DNA of 25,998 bases from the NCBI GenBank assembly GCA_003956705.1, contig QZCP01000333.1, forward strand, positions 23,154 to 49,151. The letters run 5' to 3'. A model generated the notes under the pieces. It was not told where the DNA came from and made no database searches. It saw nothing but the letters and a program-made list of their open reading frames with translations. Numbering within the stretch: the stretch's first letter is position 1; each line of letters starts with the position of its first letter. The position numbers and the translations under genes were made by a program. The DNA comes from Brevipalpus yothersi (lineage: Eukaryota > Arthropoda > Arachnida > Trombidiformes > Tenuipalpidae). Below, piece by piece: positions 10,071-20,593 of the stretch.

Positions 10071-10934
10071 ACATGATTCATCTCGCAGTATCTGTGATTA
10101 GCTGAAAAGCTATCCCCGAAAAGAACTAAAAATTACAAGAAATTCATTACTAGACTAAGCTGTACCGGTAGTCAGTTGATCTTCGGACCCTCACAAGAGA
10201 TTTTACAATCGAATTTAGATATTGCTAATTTGAGAGTGGGCTGTCATCGCTTCAAGTTACAAGAATACACTAAATTTTCTCACTATTTTTTTATTATTGA
10301 CATCAATTAACGTCGGAAATGTGTTGAAATACGATTGTGTGTGTGTGTGTATGTTAAAGATTTTCACTCTTGATGTTATATTTAGTTTTGTGTGTGTTTA
10401 CAATGTCATGAGGCTCAGCGAAGTTTCTATGAACTGTAAAAAAGTGTAAAAAATCAAAGCCATCGATGCTTTTTGGGACAAAAGTTGCACAACATTGCCA
10501 TGAACTAATATGACTAACAAGAGAGTGAGATTAAATTAAGTTTAAATGAAGGAATTGTTGTCTATCTAAGATTGGACGAATTATTTCACGGCTCAATTAT
10601 GGCAAACTGAAGTGTGCACCTAACATAGAAAGATAATGGTTAAAAGTAAAAGTAAGAAGGCTAAAAATAGTTGTATACACTGCTGATTTGTTTGAGAGCC
10701 ATGAAACCTTGGCTCAATTCCATGGGAGAATATGTTTGCTTGAATACAACGAAATTCACAAGCAAAATTCGGGCGTCAATAGGCTTCTTTTCGAAAAAGT
10801 CTGACACGATTTGATTTGCAAAGAGTAACATTGCTTTTGTACCAAGAAAAACTACTTCTCAACTGGTAGACCTACTTATTTTCACTTGTTTTCGGTGATT
10901 CTAGAATTCTACTTCCGTTGAAGAATAATCAAAA
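10071..10934. other. Intergenic stretch before the ankyrin gene
   Basis: AT-rich, with a short (GT)n tract at about 10335-10351 and one minus-strand small ORF (10661-10831). The last 60 bases should contain the ankyrin gene promoter and leader. Nothing else supportable. Confidence 0.5.
10661..10831 (-). CDS. Small ORF with protein-like composition (hypothetical)
   Basis: A 56-codon minus-strand ORF runs from ATG to TAG. The product starts MLLFANQIVSDFFEKKPIDA and continues with a mixed hydrophobic/polar stretch (YSPMELSQGFMALKQISS). The frame stays open nine more codons upstream of the ATG. Amino-acid composition and codon choice look like a coding exon rather than AT-rich noise, but a second minus-strand frame across part of the same bases is open too, which weakens the case. 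No family recognised. Confidence 0.28.
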   Translation of the reverse strand: MLLFANQIVSDFFEKKPIDARILLVNFVVFKQTYSPMELSQGFMALKQISSVYNYF

Positions 10935-11664
10935 ATGTCTAATAATCAAGTGGTAAGTTTTCGATCGAGTTTTCATGATCAAAATCAGCTCGCTTTTTCT
11001 TTTAGCTATGAAAAATTTTCAGTTGAAAATGGATCATACTCTTCCCATGAACTTTTCCATCGAATTCCCGAATTCTCGAATTCATCTGTGTTCAAAACTA
11101 GTATTCTTGATATTTTTATTCTTATTTATGATTATTTAGAATCAACAACTTAGAGAAGCCTGTGCAAAAGGTGATCTACAGGAAGTGAAAAAGCTGTTGG
11201 GTAAAGGTGGAGACATTAAATCTCGAGACAATTCTGGAAACACACCACTTCATATGGTGGATGAGGGTGAATTCGAAGAGATTATTGAACTTCTCATATC
11301 GAAAGGAGCTGATATTAACAAAGGTGATCGAAATATGTGGACACCTCTACATTGGGCTGCTGTGAAAGGGAAGAACGATGTGGTTAAATGTTTACTTAAA
11401 AATGGTGCAGATCACAATACAAAAACTGTGGATGGTTTCACTCCCTTGATGGCAGCAATCAATGGTTTCTATAATAAAGTTGGAGACTATGCTGAGGAAG
11501 GAGCTCAACATCGATTCAAAGATGTGTGTTTCGCCTTAGCATCTAGAATGACGAAAGCTGATATGCTCAATGTGAAAAATAATGAAGGTTTTAACGTGCT
11601 TGATTTTGATAATGCGTTAAATAATAGTTTTGTCATCTCAATGCTGGAAATAATTCTGAAATAG
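10935..11664 (+). CDS. Small ankyrin-repeat protein, two exons
   Basis: Exon 1 (10935-10952) encodes only MSNNQV. A 187-base intron (donor GTAAGTT, acceptor TTATTTAG) leads to exon 2 (11140-11664). The 180-residue product begins QQLREACAKGDLQEVKKLL, a typical capping ankyrin repeat. Canonical repeats follow, NTPLHMVDEGEFEEIIELL (about 40-58) and WTPLHWAAVKGKNDVVKCLL (about 73-92), plus a fourth, FTPLMAAING. The last 60 residues are a less regular C-terminal cap. There is no other domain, signal peptide or membrane segment, so it should be a soluble protein-protein interaction module. Size and plan resemble myotrophin- or gankyrin-like adaptors, but I cannot assign an orthologue. Confidence 0.85.
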
Positions 11665-12018
11665 TAAGCAAATATTCAATGAGCTAGATGAAAATCACAT
11701 CAAAATCACATCCACACTCTCTCTCTCTCTTGTCTCAACTTGATTGTCTCAACTATGTTCATCAATCGAGGAATTGAATTTACTTCTCCTCGAATATCAT
11801 GCTGACTGGTCTCGATTAAACATTAAAGTTTTCTCCTCTTCATGGAAACACATGTATTATTTATCAAAAGAAGGGTATTGAATTGATAAATGCCTTCGAG
11901 ACATTTTGGTACATTTCTGCTCTCTGGTAGCTGGAGCTCTCTAGGAGAGTACATTTTCGTCTTCAGATGAACAGATGAGATTTTGATTCAAGTATTAAGT
12001 CGAATTCGTTTAGTGAGA
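11665..12018. other. Convergent 3' flank between the ankyrin and MADF-like genes
   Basis: Non-coding. Two ATTAAA hexamers (about 11814-11828) are candidate poly(A) signals for the ankyrin gene. A short CT run lies at 11719-11730. Confidence 0.5.
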
Positions 12019-13666
12019 TCATGATAGTTTAGCCAGAAAAGGTTTGAGATCAAGGTTCTTGAATGGACCATAGAGCTGCCACTTTTGTTTCTCCTCCTCA
12101 GAACATGAAGCTTTATCAATTTTCAAAAATTCCCTGAGAAGTTCGTAGAATCTATTTTTACATTTCATAATCTCTGCCGAGTCGAAAGGCTTGAAGAGAT
12201 GCATCTGGTCCGTAACTTCTCGCCAAGCATTATACTCTGGGATATATTCGTTGCTGAATTCTTTGTTGTGATCTTCCATAGCTAAGAGTAACTTGAAATC
12301 ATCAGATGTAACCTTGATCGCTTGGTCCATTGTAAACTGAACCTCAGATATTTCTTTAACGCTTGTGCTCCTCTTTTCAGTTTTATCGAAAGCTTCTTTC
12401 AATTTAGGAATTTTTTTGTCGAAAGGTTTCAAGTTAAGCTGATTGTGGAAAGAGTCAAAGAATGGCCAAACCTCTTGAGCCTCACGTGTGGGAAGCTCTG
12501 TATGAGTTAATAGCTCAGCGTAAGTTTTGACAAGAGTTCGGAACGCTTGTCGAGCAGATTTGAGATTTCGTATTTCTCGGACATTTTGAGCCTGCATCTC
12601 TCGCCACACGTAATTCCAAATATTTTCTGTTTCCCAAATATCATCAATAAAAGAAATATTTTCAAATTCGTCATTATACTTGATGATTAATTTGACAAGA
12701 ATATACTTGTCAGCCAAATTGGAGACAGCAAATTGGTCTTTGAGTGCTTCGATACGAGCATTGTTACTGGATGGTGGCAAGTTGGCAGACAATGAACTCT
12801 TCTCCATCGAATGAACACCATTTCCTTTCCTCTCTTTCTGATTATCACCAGATTCTGAATCCTTTTTGGTGGGCTCCTTCGATCTCTCGTTCTCCATAGG
12901 CTCTGGACGACTCGGAGGAGTGAAATTAGGACCAACTTTTGTGCTTTTTGGAGAAACAGAGCTTGTAGAGGTTAGAGCAGGAGCTTTAGGAGAATCGATA
13001 GAATAACAAGGTGGAGAATTTTTTGATTTCGGTGAAAACGATGAGGTAGTGGAGGTGGTGGAGGAGGTCTTGGGAATGTCCTCAGGTGACTCATCAGGCG
13101 GATCAAGAGTGACAGTGGGCTCAGCTGTAGAATCATCAACCAAATCGGCAGCAGCTGGCTCATTTGGTGACTTTTTGGCAATCTTATTGGCTTTCTCATC
13201 TTCCAGCATGGTCTCTTTGTACATGGACAGCGGTCGCTTAACACTGTCCCCACTCTTTGTGGCATCAGTGGTCTTAGGAATCAGAGTAGATTTTGGTCGC
13301 AATCTCGATCGAACTTTGGAATAATCAGGAATCTTACAATCTTTGGAAAGCTTCACATATTCTTCGAAACCTTTATCGAATACCTTGAGGGGGGAGAAAA
13401 GATCATGAACAATAGAACTCCATAACATAAACAATAAACAAACAGAGAGCAAGCTAGGAAATTGGATGATTACAAATCAACCAATCAATACTTACTTCCA
13501 GGACATACTTTTGTTCATCAAAAAAATTAACATCCTTCAGCTTAGGATTATCCTGGACAGCTTTACGAAGTTCTTCATAATCAATTAAATGATCGGGATT
13601 ACTTGTGTCAATTACCAGCCGATGGGCAACATCTTCAAAGAAAAATAAACAATTCACTTGATTCAT
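12019..13666 (-). CDS. Tandem MADF/SANT-like domain protein
   Basis: Two exons in transcription order, 13666-13496 and 13383-12019, are joined in phase 0 (donor GTAAGT, acceptor CCTCAAG), giving about 511 residues. The N-terminal 100 residues (VDYEELRK-like start, then NFFDEQKYVLEVFDKGFEEY) form a small helical region. A long Ser/Pro/Thr/Lys-rich linker follows, with many SPK motifs (about 100-270). Two related C-terminal domains come next, about 280-377 (IIKYNDEFENISFIDDIW...FRTLVKTYAELL...WPFFDSF) and about 418-507 (LLAMEDHNKEFSNEYI...NRFYELLREFL). Spacing of Trp and aromatic residues fits a MADF/Myb-SANT-like fold, found in arthropod DNA-binding regulators, so a nuclear role is likely. The start is uncertain: a strong acceptor (TTTTTCTTTGAAG) ends at 13633, so the true first exon may lie further upstream. 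Confidence 0.72.
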
Positions 13667-14594
13667 ACTTGAATGAATGAACCAAACACTCTAGCTCACT
13701 ATGAATCAGCAAATTGTCAGAACAATTAAACGAAATAAATAATTCACCAATTGATCAATAAAGCCGGGATCAAATAAGTGAGAGAGAGCAAAAATATCAA
13801 AACAAAATTAAATCCTTGCTGAAGTGAGAATCGAATTTAAATTTAAATTGAAGACGCGCAAAAGCACTTGAAGTGAAGCTAATGATTGGCTGATCAAATG
13901 ATCAAATGATGTTGATGTTGATAATTGTGATGTAAAAGATTTTTTGGTGGCAATTTTTGAAATTTTCTATTGAATTACAATCATGCACATTATTTGGTGA
14001 ATGTTTTGATTTTATGTCTAGTAATAATCCGAGTCTTGATAACCTCTTGGCTTGTGGTTTATTGCTGTATGTGTAGATACAAGTGATCAACACACTCTTG
14101 ACCCCTGATTTTGATTTTGAACAAAAGTGTCCTTACAATGGTTATGATTAGTTTTTGTGGTATATATTCAAGGTAAGGTGTCTGTTTTTGATATCACGAT
14201 GATGATTGGCATGGTGATCATCATGTTATTGTATGTGTGATTACCATGAAATGATAAACACTTTTGTGTGTATGTTTTGAGGAATTGAAAACTTTTAACT
14301 TATGTATCCTTCTCTTTCTTCCTCTTTTTTCCGGTATTTTGACAGCTTTCCGTGATGAATTTTTTCTAAATGATTAATCATTCATTCTCTTACCATTGGC
14401 CATTGAGCTGAGATAGAGAACGAGAGGGAAAAGAGAGAGATAGAGAGAGAGTGGAGAGAAAAAAATCGAAAGGACAATTGATCCAATTATCGCTCGATTT
14501 TCGCCATCACATATTGCTCATCGAATTAATACGGCCTTCGATCAATGTCATCAACTCATCTCAAGATCTCTTTACCCTGAGCTTACTTTTAATC
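13667..14594. promoter_or_regulatory. Divergent promoter region between the MADF-like gene and RNPC3
   Basis: About 0.93 kb separates the two outward-facing genes. It is AT-rich, with repeats of TGATGATGTTGATG type and a purine-rich leader (14411-14460) just ahead of RNPC3. No RRM-like or other coding exon is visible here on the plus strand, which matters for the RNPC3 model. An unassigned upstream exon of the MADF-like gene may lie near 13670-13740. Confidence 0.45.
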
Positions 14595-15848
14595 ATGATC
14601 CAAAGCTTTGATGAAATGTCATCAACAGCAACCTCAAACTATGAAGTGCCCATACCGATTGAGTTGAAAAAATTTTGGCAACGTATCCATCATATAGCTC
14701 CGAAACTTGGTGTCAACTATCCATCTTCACCATTTCTTAAATACAAATATCCTCCAGCAACCAAAATGATCGTGAAAAATATTGCCAAAGCTTTACTTCG
14801 TTATCCAGATTTTTACACTCAAGTCCTTCATCTTATGAACAGAATGAATCTCATGCCACCCTTCCTAGTCCCGAGTTCGAATGAAAGTCACGAAAATGAT
14901 GATGATGCAATCGATTTGAGTGATGGATCAGAAGAGGAGGAGGAAGAAGAAGAAGAACTTGTTGATGGATATACTTTCCAAAAAAATGAGCCGATAAAAG
15001 TGAAACCTGTATACAAGAAGATGAAAAGAAAATTGAAAGTTGGATTATTCGCTAATGACAATAAGCTAGTGGCAACGAAAAAATTATCTACTAGCTCTAG
15101 AGCAAATGATTTACGAGATTTTTTTGATACAATACCTTTGCCAAATAAGTCTAATGTTAAAATAAGTTTAAATACTACCAATCTAAATAGTATGACTAAT
15201 GAAGGCTGTAAGTCAACCGAGGAGACCCATGGATTTGGTCGAATGAATAGAAAAGTTTCCAAAAACTCTGAGGAAACAGCTGTACAAGAGGAATCTCCAA
15301 CTATTGAAATAATTCAACAACAGGAATTAATGGATGGCGTGTTGCCTCAAGACAAGTGGCACGAGTACCCAGCTCTCAGAAACTACTCAACCGGTCCTCC
15401 ATGTAGCAGATTATATGTTAAGAACTTGAGCAAGTCCGTTAGTGAAAGTGATTTGAATAGAATATTTGCTCGCTATATCGATTGGAATGATGAAGATCAG
15501 CGTAATATGTAAGTGTCTACTTATACTTGATTGAAAGCTACAAAGGCATTATTTTTTTTCTCTCTCTCTATTGCAGTTATGGAGTCCAATACTTTAAAGA
15601 AGGAAAACTTAGAGGACAAGCATTCATTTCTTTGCCAAACGAACGACTAGCAGGTCAAGCGATCAGGGAGACAAATGCCTTTATGTTGAAGGATAAGCCA
15701 ATCGTAGTGGTCAGTTTAAATCACATTAATCTTTCCCTCCTCTCTCCCTCTTTGATACCCATTAACTAGACTCACTTTCTCTCTTCTAACTTTCCTTTTT
15801 TCACATGTTCAGTCTTATGCTCGTTCAGCCACTCGAAGTGTAAATTGA
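14595..15848 (+). CDS. RNPC3: U11/U12 snRNP 65K protein (RNPC3), minor spliceosome
   Basis: Exons 14595-15508, 15577-15709 and 15813-15848 join in phase to 360 residues. The protein recognises U12 snRNA and bridges U11 and U12 in the di-snRNP that defines minor (U12-type) introns. Family marks are the middle block YPPATKMIVKNIAKALLRYP followed by FYTQVLHLMNRMNLMPPF, an acidic stretch, and a C-terminal RRM with RNP2 RLYVKNL (272-278) and RNP1 LRGQAFISL (316-324), ending KPIVVSYARSATRSVN like the vertebrate protein. Human RNPC3 is 517 residues and has an additional N-terminal RRM that contacts the U11-59K protein. I see none here: the first in-frame ATGs (14595, 14616) are followed almost at once by the middle block. 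A missed upstream exon remains possible. Confidence 0.88.
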
Positions 15849-16136
15849 TCATCTGTAAGACAAATTGGACTATATTTGATTCGTCATCAATTGGACACGG
15901 AATTTAAATACTGACACAGGAATCTCACATAATAGTGGTGAGTAAATCATGTCATCATTTCTTTCTTCTTGTAAGATGTTGAAATCTGAATATGAAATAT
16001 ATGATGTAGGTTAGAACTAGAGAAACTATATACCATAAACTGACGAATATAGAGACTGAAACTATATTCTTTGGATCCATCGTCTCCCCTGTTGATAGAG
16101 TGAAATATTGGTAGATTCCTTGGAATAAGTGAGTGA

Positions 16137-16140
<4 letters not shown>

Positions 16141-16190
<50 letters not shown>

Positions 16191-16191
16191 N
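16141..16191. repeat. (GA)25 microsatellite ending in an N
   Basis: A perfect GA run at 16141-16190 is followed by an ambiguous base. The repeat length is likely collapsed or unresolved in the assembly. Confidence 0.95.
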
Positions 16192-16801
16192 TCGTAAAAT
16201 CCCCTCCCAAGAGTTTATTGTTGGGCTCTTCTTTCCACAACATGCGGGTTTGTCAGAAATCATGGTCAACATCTTTCTCTCATGGTCGTGGATGGACAAA
16301 GGCAAGCAACTTTTCGGTCGATAGAAGGCAAGTGAGCGAAGAAAGAACCAGAGGAGAGAGAGAGACAGAAGAGAAAGAGAAAGCCAAAGAGAAAGAAAGA
16401 AAGAAAGAAAGAAAGAGAAAGATAGATAGATAGAGGAGAGCGCAATTACCATTTGACAGTTGGTTTAATGATAGGAGCCGGTCTGTGAGAATACGAAAGA
16501 CCGATAAAAAATAGGGAAAGCAGTGCATGGAGTTGCCTTTTCGCTTAGGTAAGTAAGAAGAAAACGGACGGAAAGATTTGAGCGAAGAAGAAAAAGGGGG
16601 AGAATGAGAAAGAGGACTTAAGATTTTTGGTGGTATAAGTTTTAGCGTCCAACGTCTTGTTTTGAAGATCGATGATCTAGGACTCTGTCAGGCTCTGTGA
16701 CCAATCCAATGGGGAGGAAACCAGATGCTACCTGTGCCCACCACAGCCGATGTACCACTTGACCTGCGGGCGCGGAAGAGTCGAAATTAGCGGCTAGTTC
16801 C

Positions 16802-16803
<2 letters not shown>

Positions 16804-16861
<58 letters not shown>
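16804..16861. repeat. (AG)n microsatellite
   Basis: About 28 perfect AG units directly after the GC-rich island, followed by shorter GA runs to about 16890. Confidence 0.95.
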
Positions 16862-16864
<3 letters not shown>

Positions 16865-17307
16865 CTTTAGGAGAGAGAGAGAGAAAGTGAGAGTGAAAGG
16901 GAGTGAAGTCGGAGTGAGAAGGATCAGTCAACCCCCAGTACACCTCTTCCAAGGTAGTTTGCATCTGAGCATCTTCTTTATATGAAACTTCTATCCCTTA
17001 TTACTTTGGATTCTTTTGATCCATTTTGATATATGCCAGTATCAGCCCGAAGCGGCTAGCGACCTTAAACTTGAACATCGATCCATCTCAGGGAATCATT
17101 AAACCTAGGAGGGTTAACCACCTCTTTTGCCTTGTCTCTCTTTTTTAAAAAAAGTAAAATATTTGCTTATTTCTTGATCGTTTTCTTGCCTTTGAATCCC
17201 TCAAATAGTGAGTGTTTATGTAGTGGATCCATGAGCCATCATCCATTTTCAACACACTGACTCGACAATCGATGGAGACCAAATTTTCTCTCACAACATG
17301 GTTTCTC

Positions 17308-19639
17308 ATGTGTTGGACAACTTTTTTTATCATGAGCCCGCTTTTGTTCCAGTTAACTGGATCACGTAAGTGCTTCTTCGATCTACTTCGCTCACTCAGA
17401 ATAAGGCGCCTACACTGCTTACTTCTTTTTCATCGTTCTTAAAATTATTGTGCTCTCAAAGAACTTGAGACCGTAATATTTAAATTTTATGTGAAAAGTG
17501 TTAACCTTATGGCATGCTTATCATCTGATTAATTATTTGGGTCCTCATAATTTAACACCTAGTTTTTGAAGATGAGTTTTATTGCGTTTCTTCAATTGTT
17601 CTCATTTTCTCTCCATCACAGGAGCATTATTAAGAAATCGGCGAGCTTTTTCTTACATCGCTAATGAAACGGGTGAGCTTTTTACATCAATTTGGGCAAG
17701 ATTTTTCGAGAAATTCTTGTCTTGATTCCAAGTTTGCATGAATTTGCTACTTGGAACAAAGATTTTTCTTCATTTAAGAGTATTTTCAACCAGCCAGAAA
17801 GTTTTTTAAAAGTACTCATGTACTCGATTAATTTTAATTTTCTCAGTTTGTGTCGTGGATGGCGTCATATTTCACGATGGAGATCCAATCCCTACCGATG
17901 ACCCATGTGAATTCTGTAAATGTCGTCCACCTGGATTTGCATGTGTCCTACGTGAATGTAAAGTGAAGATTGGTTGCAAAGCTATCAGACGAGAAGGTCA
18001 ATGTTGTCCAGAATATAAGTGTGGTAAGTTTTTGAGTTGTATTCGTCAGTTAATTGCTGGCAAACCCATAAATAATCTTTTTCTCTCCTTTGCAGGCTGT
18101 GAGCATAATGGAAAATATTTTAACGATGGAGATAAAATTCCTAATGTTGAAAGTCCTTGCTACTCTTGCTTCTGTCAAGGTAGCACGATAACATGTGCTC
18201 TAGCTGATTGTAAATTTCGATTCGATTGTGAGCCTGAATATGTCACAAACGAGTGTTGCCCACGATACGATCATTGTCCTCCTGAAACTTCTCCATCTTG
18301 GTCCACCACCACGACTCAAAGACCATTAACTAACTCAACTTTAAGTCCAACAGAATTCACAAGGATATCAGAGACCACGTCACTTCCTCAAACAGTCAAG
18401 GAAGTTAGCTCAGTTCCTCCTTCTAGGAATGACAGTATAACAGCCCCTCCTTCAACCATAATTACAGAAAGTTCAACATTATCAACCACAAGCAGCAATA
18501 CGATTGGATCATCCCCTCTCACGAGCGAAGTCTCTGTAATATCCACCCAAACTTCATCATCAACTACTCCAACACCAACATCTACTTTATCCTCTTCCCC
18601 TGCAATCGAAGTGACCACTACCAGTGTTTTGGAAAAAGAAACAGAAACCTCCTCCCCCAAAACAGAGATAACGACAAATACTGTTCCTGAAAAAGAAACA
18701 GAAATCTCTCCTATGGATATCACAGAAAATCCAACAATTTTACCTTCAATTAGCAATACTACGCTCTCACTTACCAATTCTACCACTACTACTAGTACTA
18801 TTACAACTACTACCACTTCATCATCTGTATCTTCATCTTTATCCACAAACGAGTCTTCTGAATCCCTTTCATCAGATGTAACGACGCCTACAACAACTTC
18901 AGTCTCTGAAAAGGAAATAACGAAAAGCGTTCTAGCAGGAAGTGAGATTGAATCATCAACTGCTGAAGCCGAATTAACCACTATCAGCACCTCTGAGAAA
19001 GCGGCAGAAAACACTTCTCCCAGAATCGAAATAGCAACGAACAATATTTTTGACAAAGTATCAGAGAACGACTCTCTAGAAATAGCAACTACCAATGCAC
19101 CGGAAAAGGTGGCAGATAGTGCTTCGCCTGGAGCTGAAGTAACTACTATCAAAGTATCTGAGAAAGGGGCTGAGAATATTTCCGAAACGGAAGTAACAAC
19201 TGCCAATTCTGTTGAAAAGGTGACTGAAGAAAGTTCTCCTAAGATCGAAGTAACGACTCTCAATACTTCGGAAAGTGAGACTGAAACTTCTTCACCAATA
19301 CTTGAGATGACTACTATTAAAATTCCAGATGATGGAACAGAGATATCTTCACCAGAAACCGAAGCATCAGCCTTCAATATTTCTGAAAAAGTTATTGAAG
19401 ACTCTCCACCCAAAATTGAAATCACAACAATCAACATTTCAGCGAGTGAGATGGATAGCTCTTCGCCTAAAATTGAGGCAACTACAGTCATCTTGTCCGA
19501 AGAGGGAGCCAAATCTTCTTCGCCTTCAATTGAAATAACCACTATTAGTATACCTGAAGACGAAGCGGAAACTTCTCCAACAGAGCTAGGAGTGACCACT
19601 ATCACTATCTACGAAAGAACGACGAGTGATCAAGTATAA
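17308..19639 (+). CDS. Secreted protein with two VWC domains and a mucin-like tail
   Basis: Exons 17308-17365, 17622-17672, 17847-18023 and 18096-19639 join in phase to 609 residues. Exon 1 encodes a signal peptide (MCWTTFFIMSPLLFQLTGS). Exon 3 holds a von Willebrand factor C domain with ten Cys (about 38-95, ending CCPEYKC). A second ten-Cys VWC domain (about 97-152, ending CCPRYDHC) opens exon 4. The remaining about 450 residues are Ser/Thr/Pro/Glu-rich, with degenerate repeats of about 22 residues built on SSPKIEVTT..SEK, and should be heavily O-glycosylated. VWC domains of this type bind BMP/TGF-beta ligands or matrix proteins; mucin-like VWC proteins occur in arthropod cuticle and extracellular matrix. 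I infer an extracellular or matrix role. The small second exon (RALLRNRRAFSYIANET) is the least certain part. Confidence 0.8.
18024..18095 (+). other. 72-base stop-free intron inside the VWC gene
   Basis: GTAAGT...TTTGCAG borders lie exactly between the two VWC domains. The length is a multiple of three and contains no stop in frame, so retention would insert 24 residues, including one extra Cys, without changing the rest of the protein. Confidence 0.75.
18600..19620 (+). repeat. Degenerate tandem repeats coding the Ser/Thr-rich tail
   Basis: Units of about 60-70 bases encode variants of [E/S]KxxExSSPKIE[VI]TT. The clearest run is in the last 600 bases. Units are diverged at DNA level, so the array is not a recent expansion. 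Confidence 0.7.
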
Positions 19640-20593
19640 ATTCATGTTCGATTGTGTAAAGAAATATTCATCCAAAGAGAGAAAGAGAGAGGAAGAGACG
19701 GAGAGAAAAAGATGTGAAGAAAAGTGCCACAGCTCATCATAATTTCTAGTAGACATTAAAATCTAATGACTTTTTCAGAAGTCTATAGAGTTGTCTCAAG
19801 AAAGAGAATAGTTGCATTAAACATCTTTCTCCTGTGATTTCATAGGGGATCGCATAAAACTTCTTGCGATTAATAAATTTTATTTGCACAAACACCCAAT
19901 TCATTCTCAATGTGAATGCACTAGATCTATCTTCACCACTCTGATGTGATATGCTTCAACAATATAGTTCTTCATCTTTCTCCATCTGAATCAAGGATGT
20001 TTCAGGATGGAGTATTTAAGAATCGGAGTAATTTTCGAATCTCGATCAGCTATAGTGTTTGCAAAATTTGATAGTTCAGTCGGTAATCATTTACAGCCAT
20101 CTCTCGATTATATAACATATTGTGGTGTTGAGGCATATTTTTGGGAGGCAATTATTTTTCCAAAGACGTTCATGTATCTTTGATACTTTTTTCCTACTCA
20201 CAAATTTTATTCAAAAATTTTTCGACAAGTTTCAATTTCATGTGGCCGATAATTCTAGTTTCTGTCGGTGAAAAAAATCATATTTTCGAAAAATTGGATT
20301 CAGACAATCAATTAACATAAAATCAACACCATCAATATATTTTTTCTATCATCTCCTCATTTCTCGAAAATAATCGAGTGAACTTTACAAATATTTTATG
20401 ATCAAAAAATTAAATATCAACAATTTAAAAAGCTGTCAAGAAGAGATTTAAATAAATAATATTCTGGAGCCACCAGCATGTCTTAATATCAGCTGCGCCA
20501 CTTGTGCAAGGATTTCGTCATGTTGTTATTGTTTTCCGAATTGTGTGTATTGTCGTGATTGTAAGTTCCTTCGAAATATTCGAAGCGGCAATA
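19640..20593. other. Intergenic stretch between the VWC gene and IGBP1
   Basis: AT-rich and non-coding as far as I can see. AATAAA at 19873-19878 is a plausible poly(A) signal for the VWC gene. The last 150 bases should contain the IGBP1 promoter. A frame open from 20504 into IGBP1 has no ATG before 20594. Confidence 0.55.
19873..19878 (+). terminator. Poly(A) signal of the VWC gene
   Basis: AATAAA about 235 bases after the stop codon, followed by a T-rich stretch. Confidence 0.5.

Larger units (their letters stand above)
15849..17307. other. Repeat-rich intergenic stretch and 5' flank of the VWC gene
   Basis: Contains two long (GA)n tracts, an N at 16191 that ends the first tract, further GAAA/GATA simple repeats (16371-16435) and a GC-rich island at about 16681-16800. 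Open frames here are translations of the repeats. The bases from about 16920 to 17300 probably include the VWC gene promoter or leader. Confidence 0.5.

Noticed and set aside
1751..14311. GTATCCTT, a perfect U12-type 5' splice-site match, at 1751 and at 14304 (upstream of RNPC3)
   Set aside because: RNPC3 mRNAs of other animals carry tandem U12-type sites for autoregulation, so I looked. Here each copy is single, neither borders a coding exon, and an 8-base match is expected by chance at this window size.
15955..16528. Several ORFs on both strands around the first GA tract
   Set aside because: They are translations of simple repeats, and two of them cross the N.
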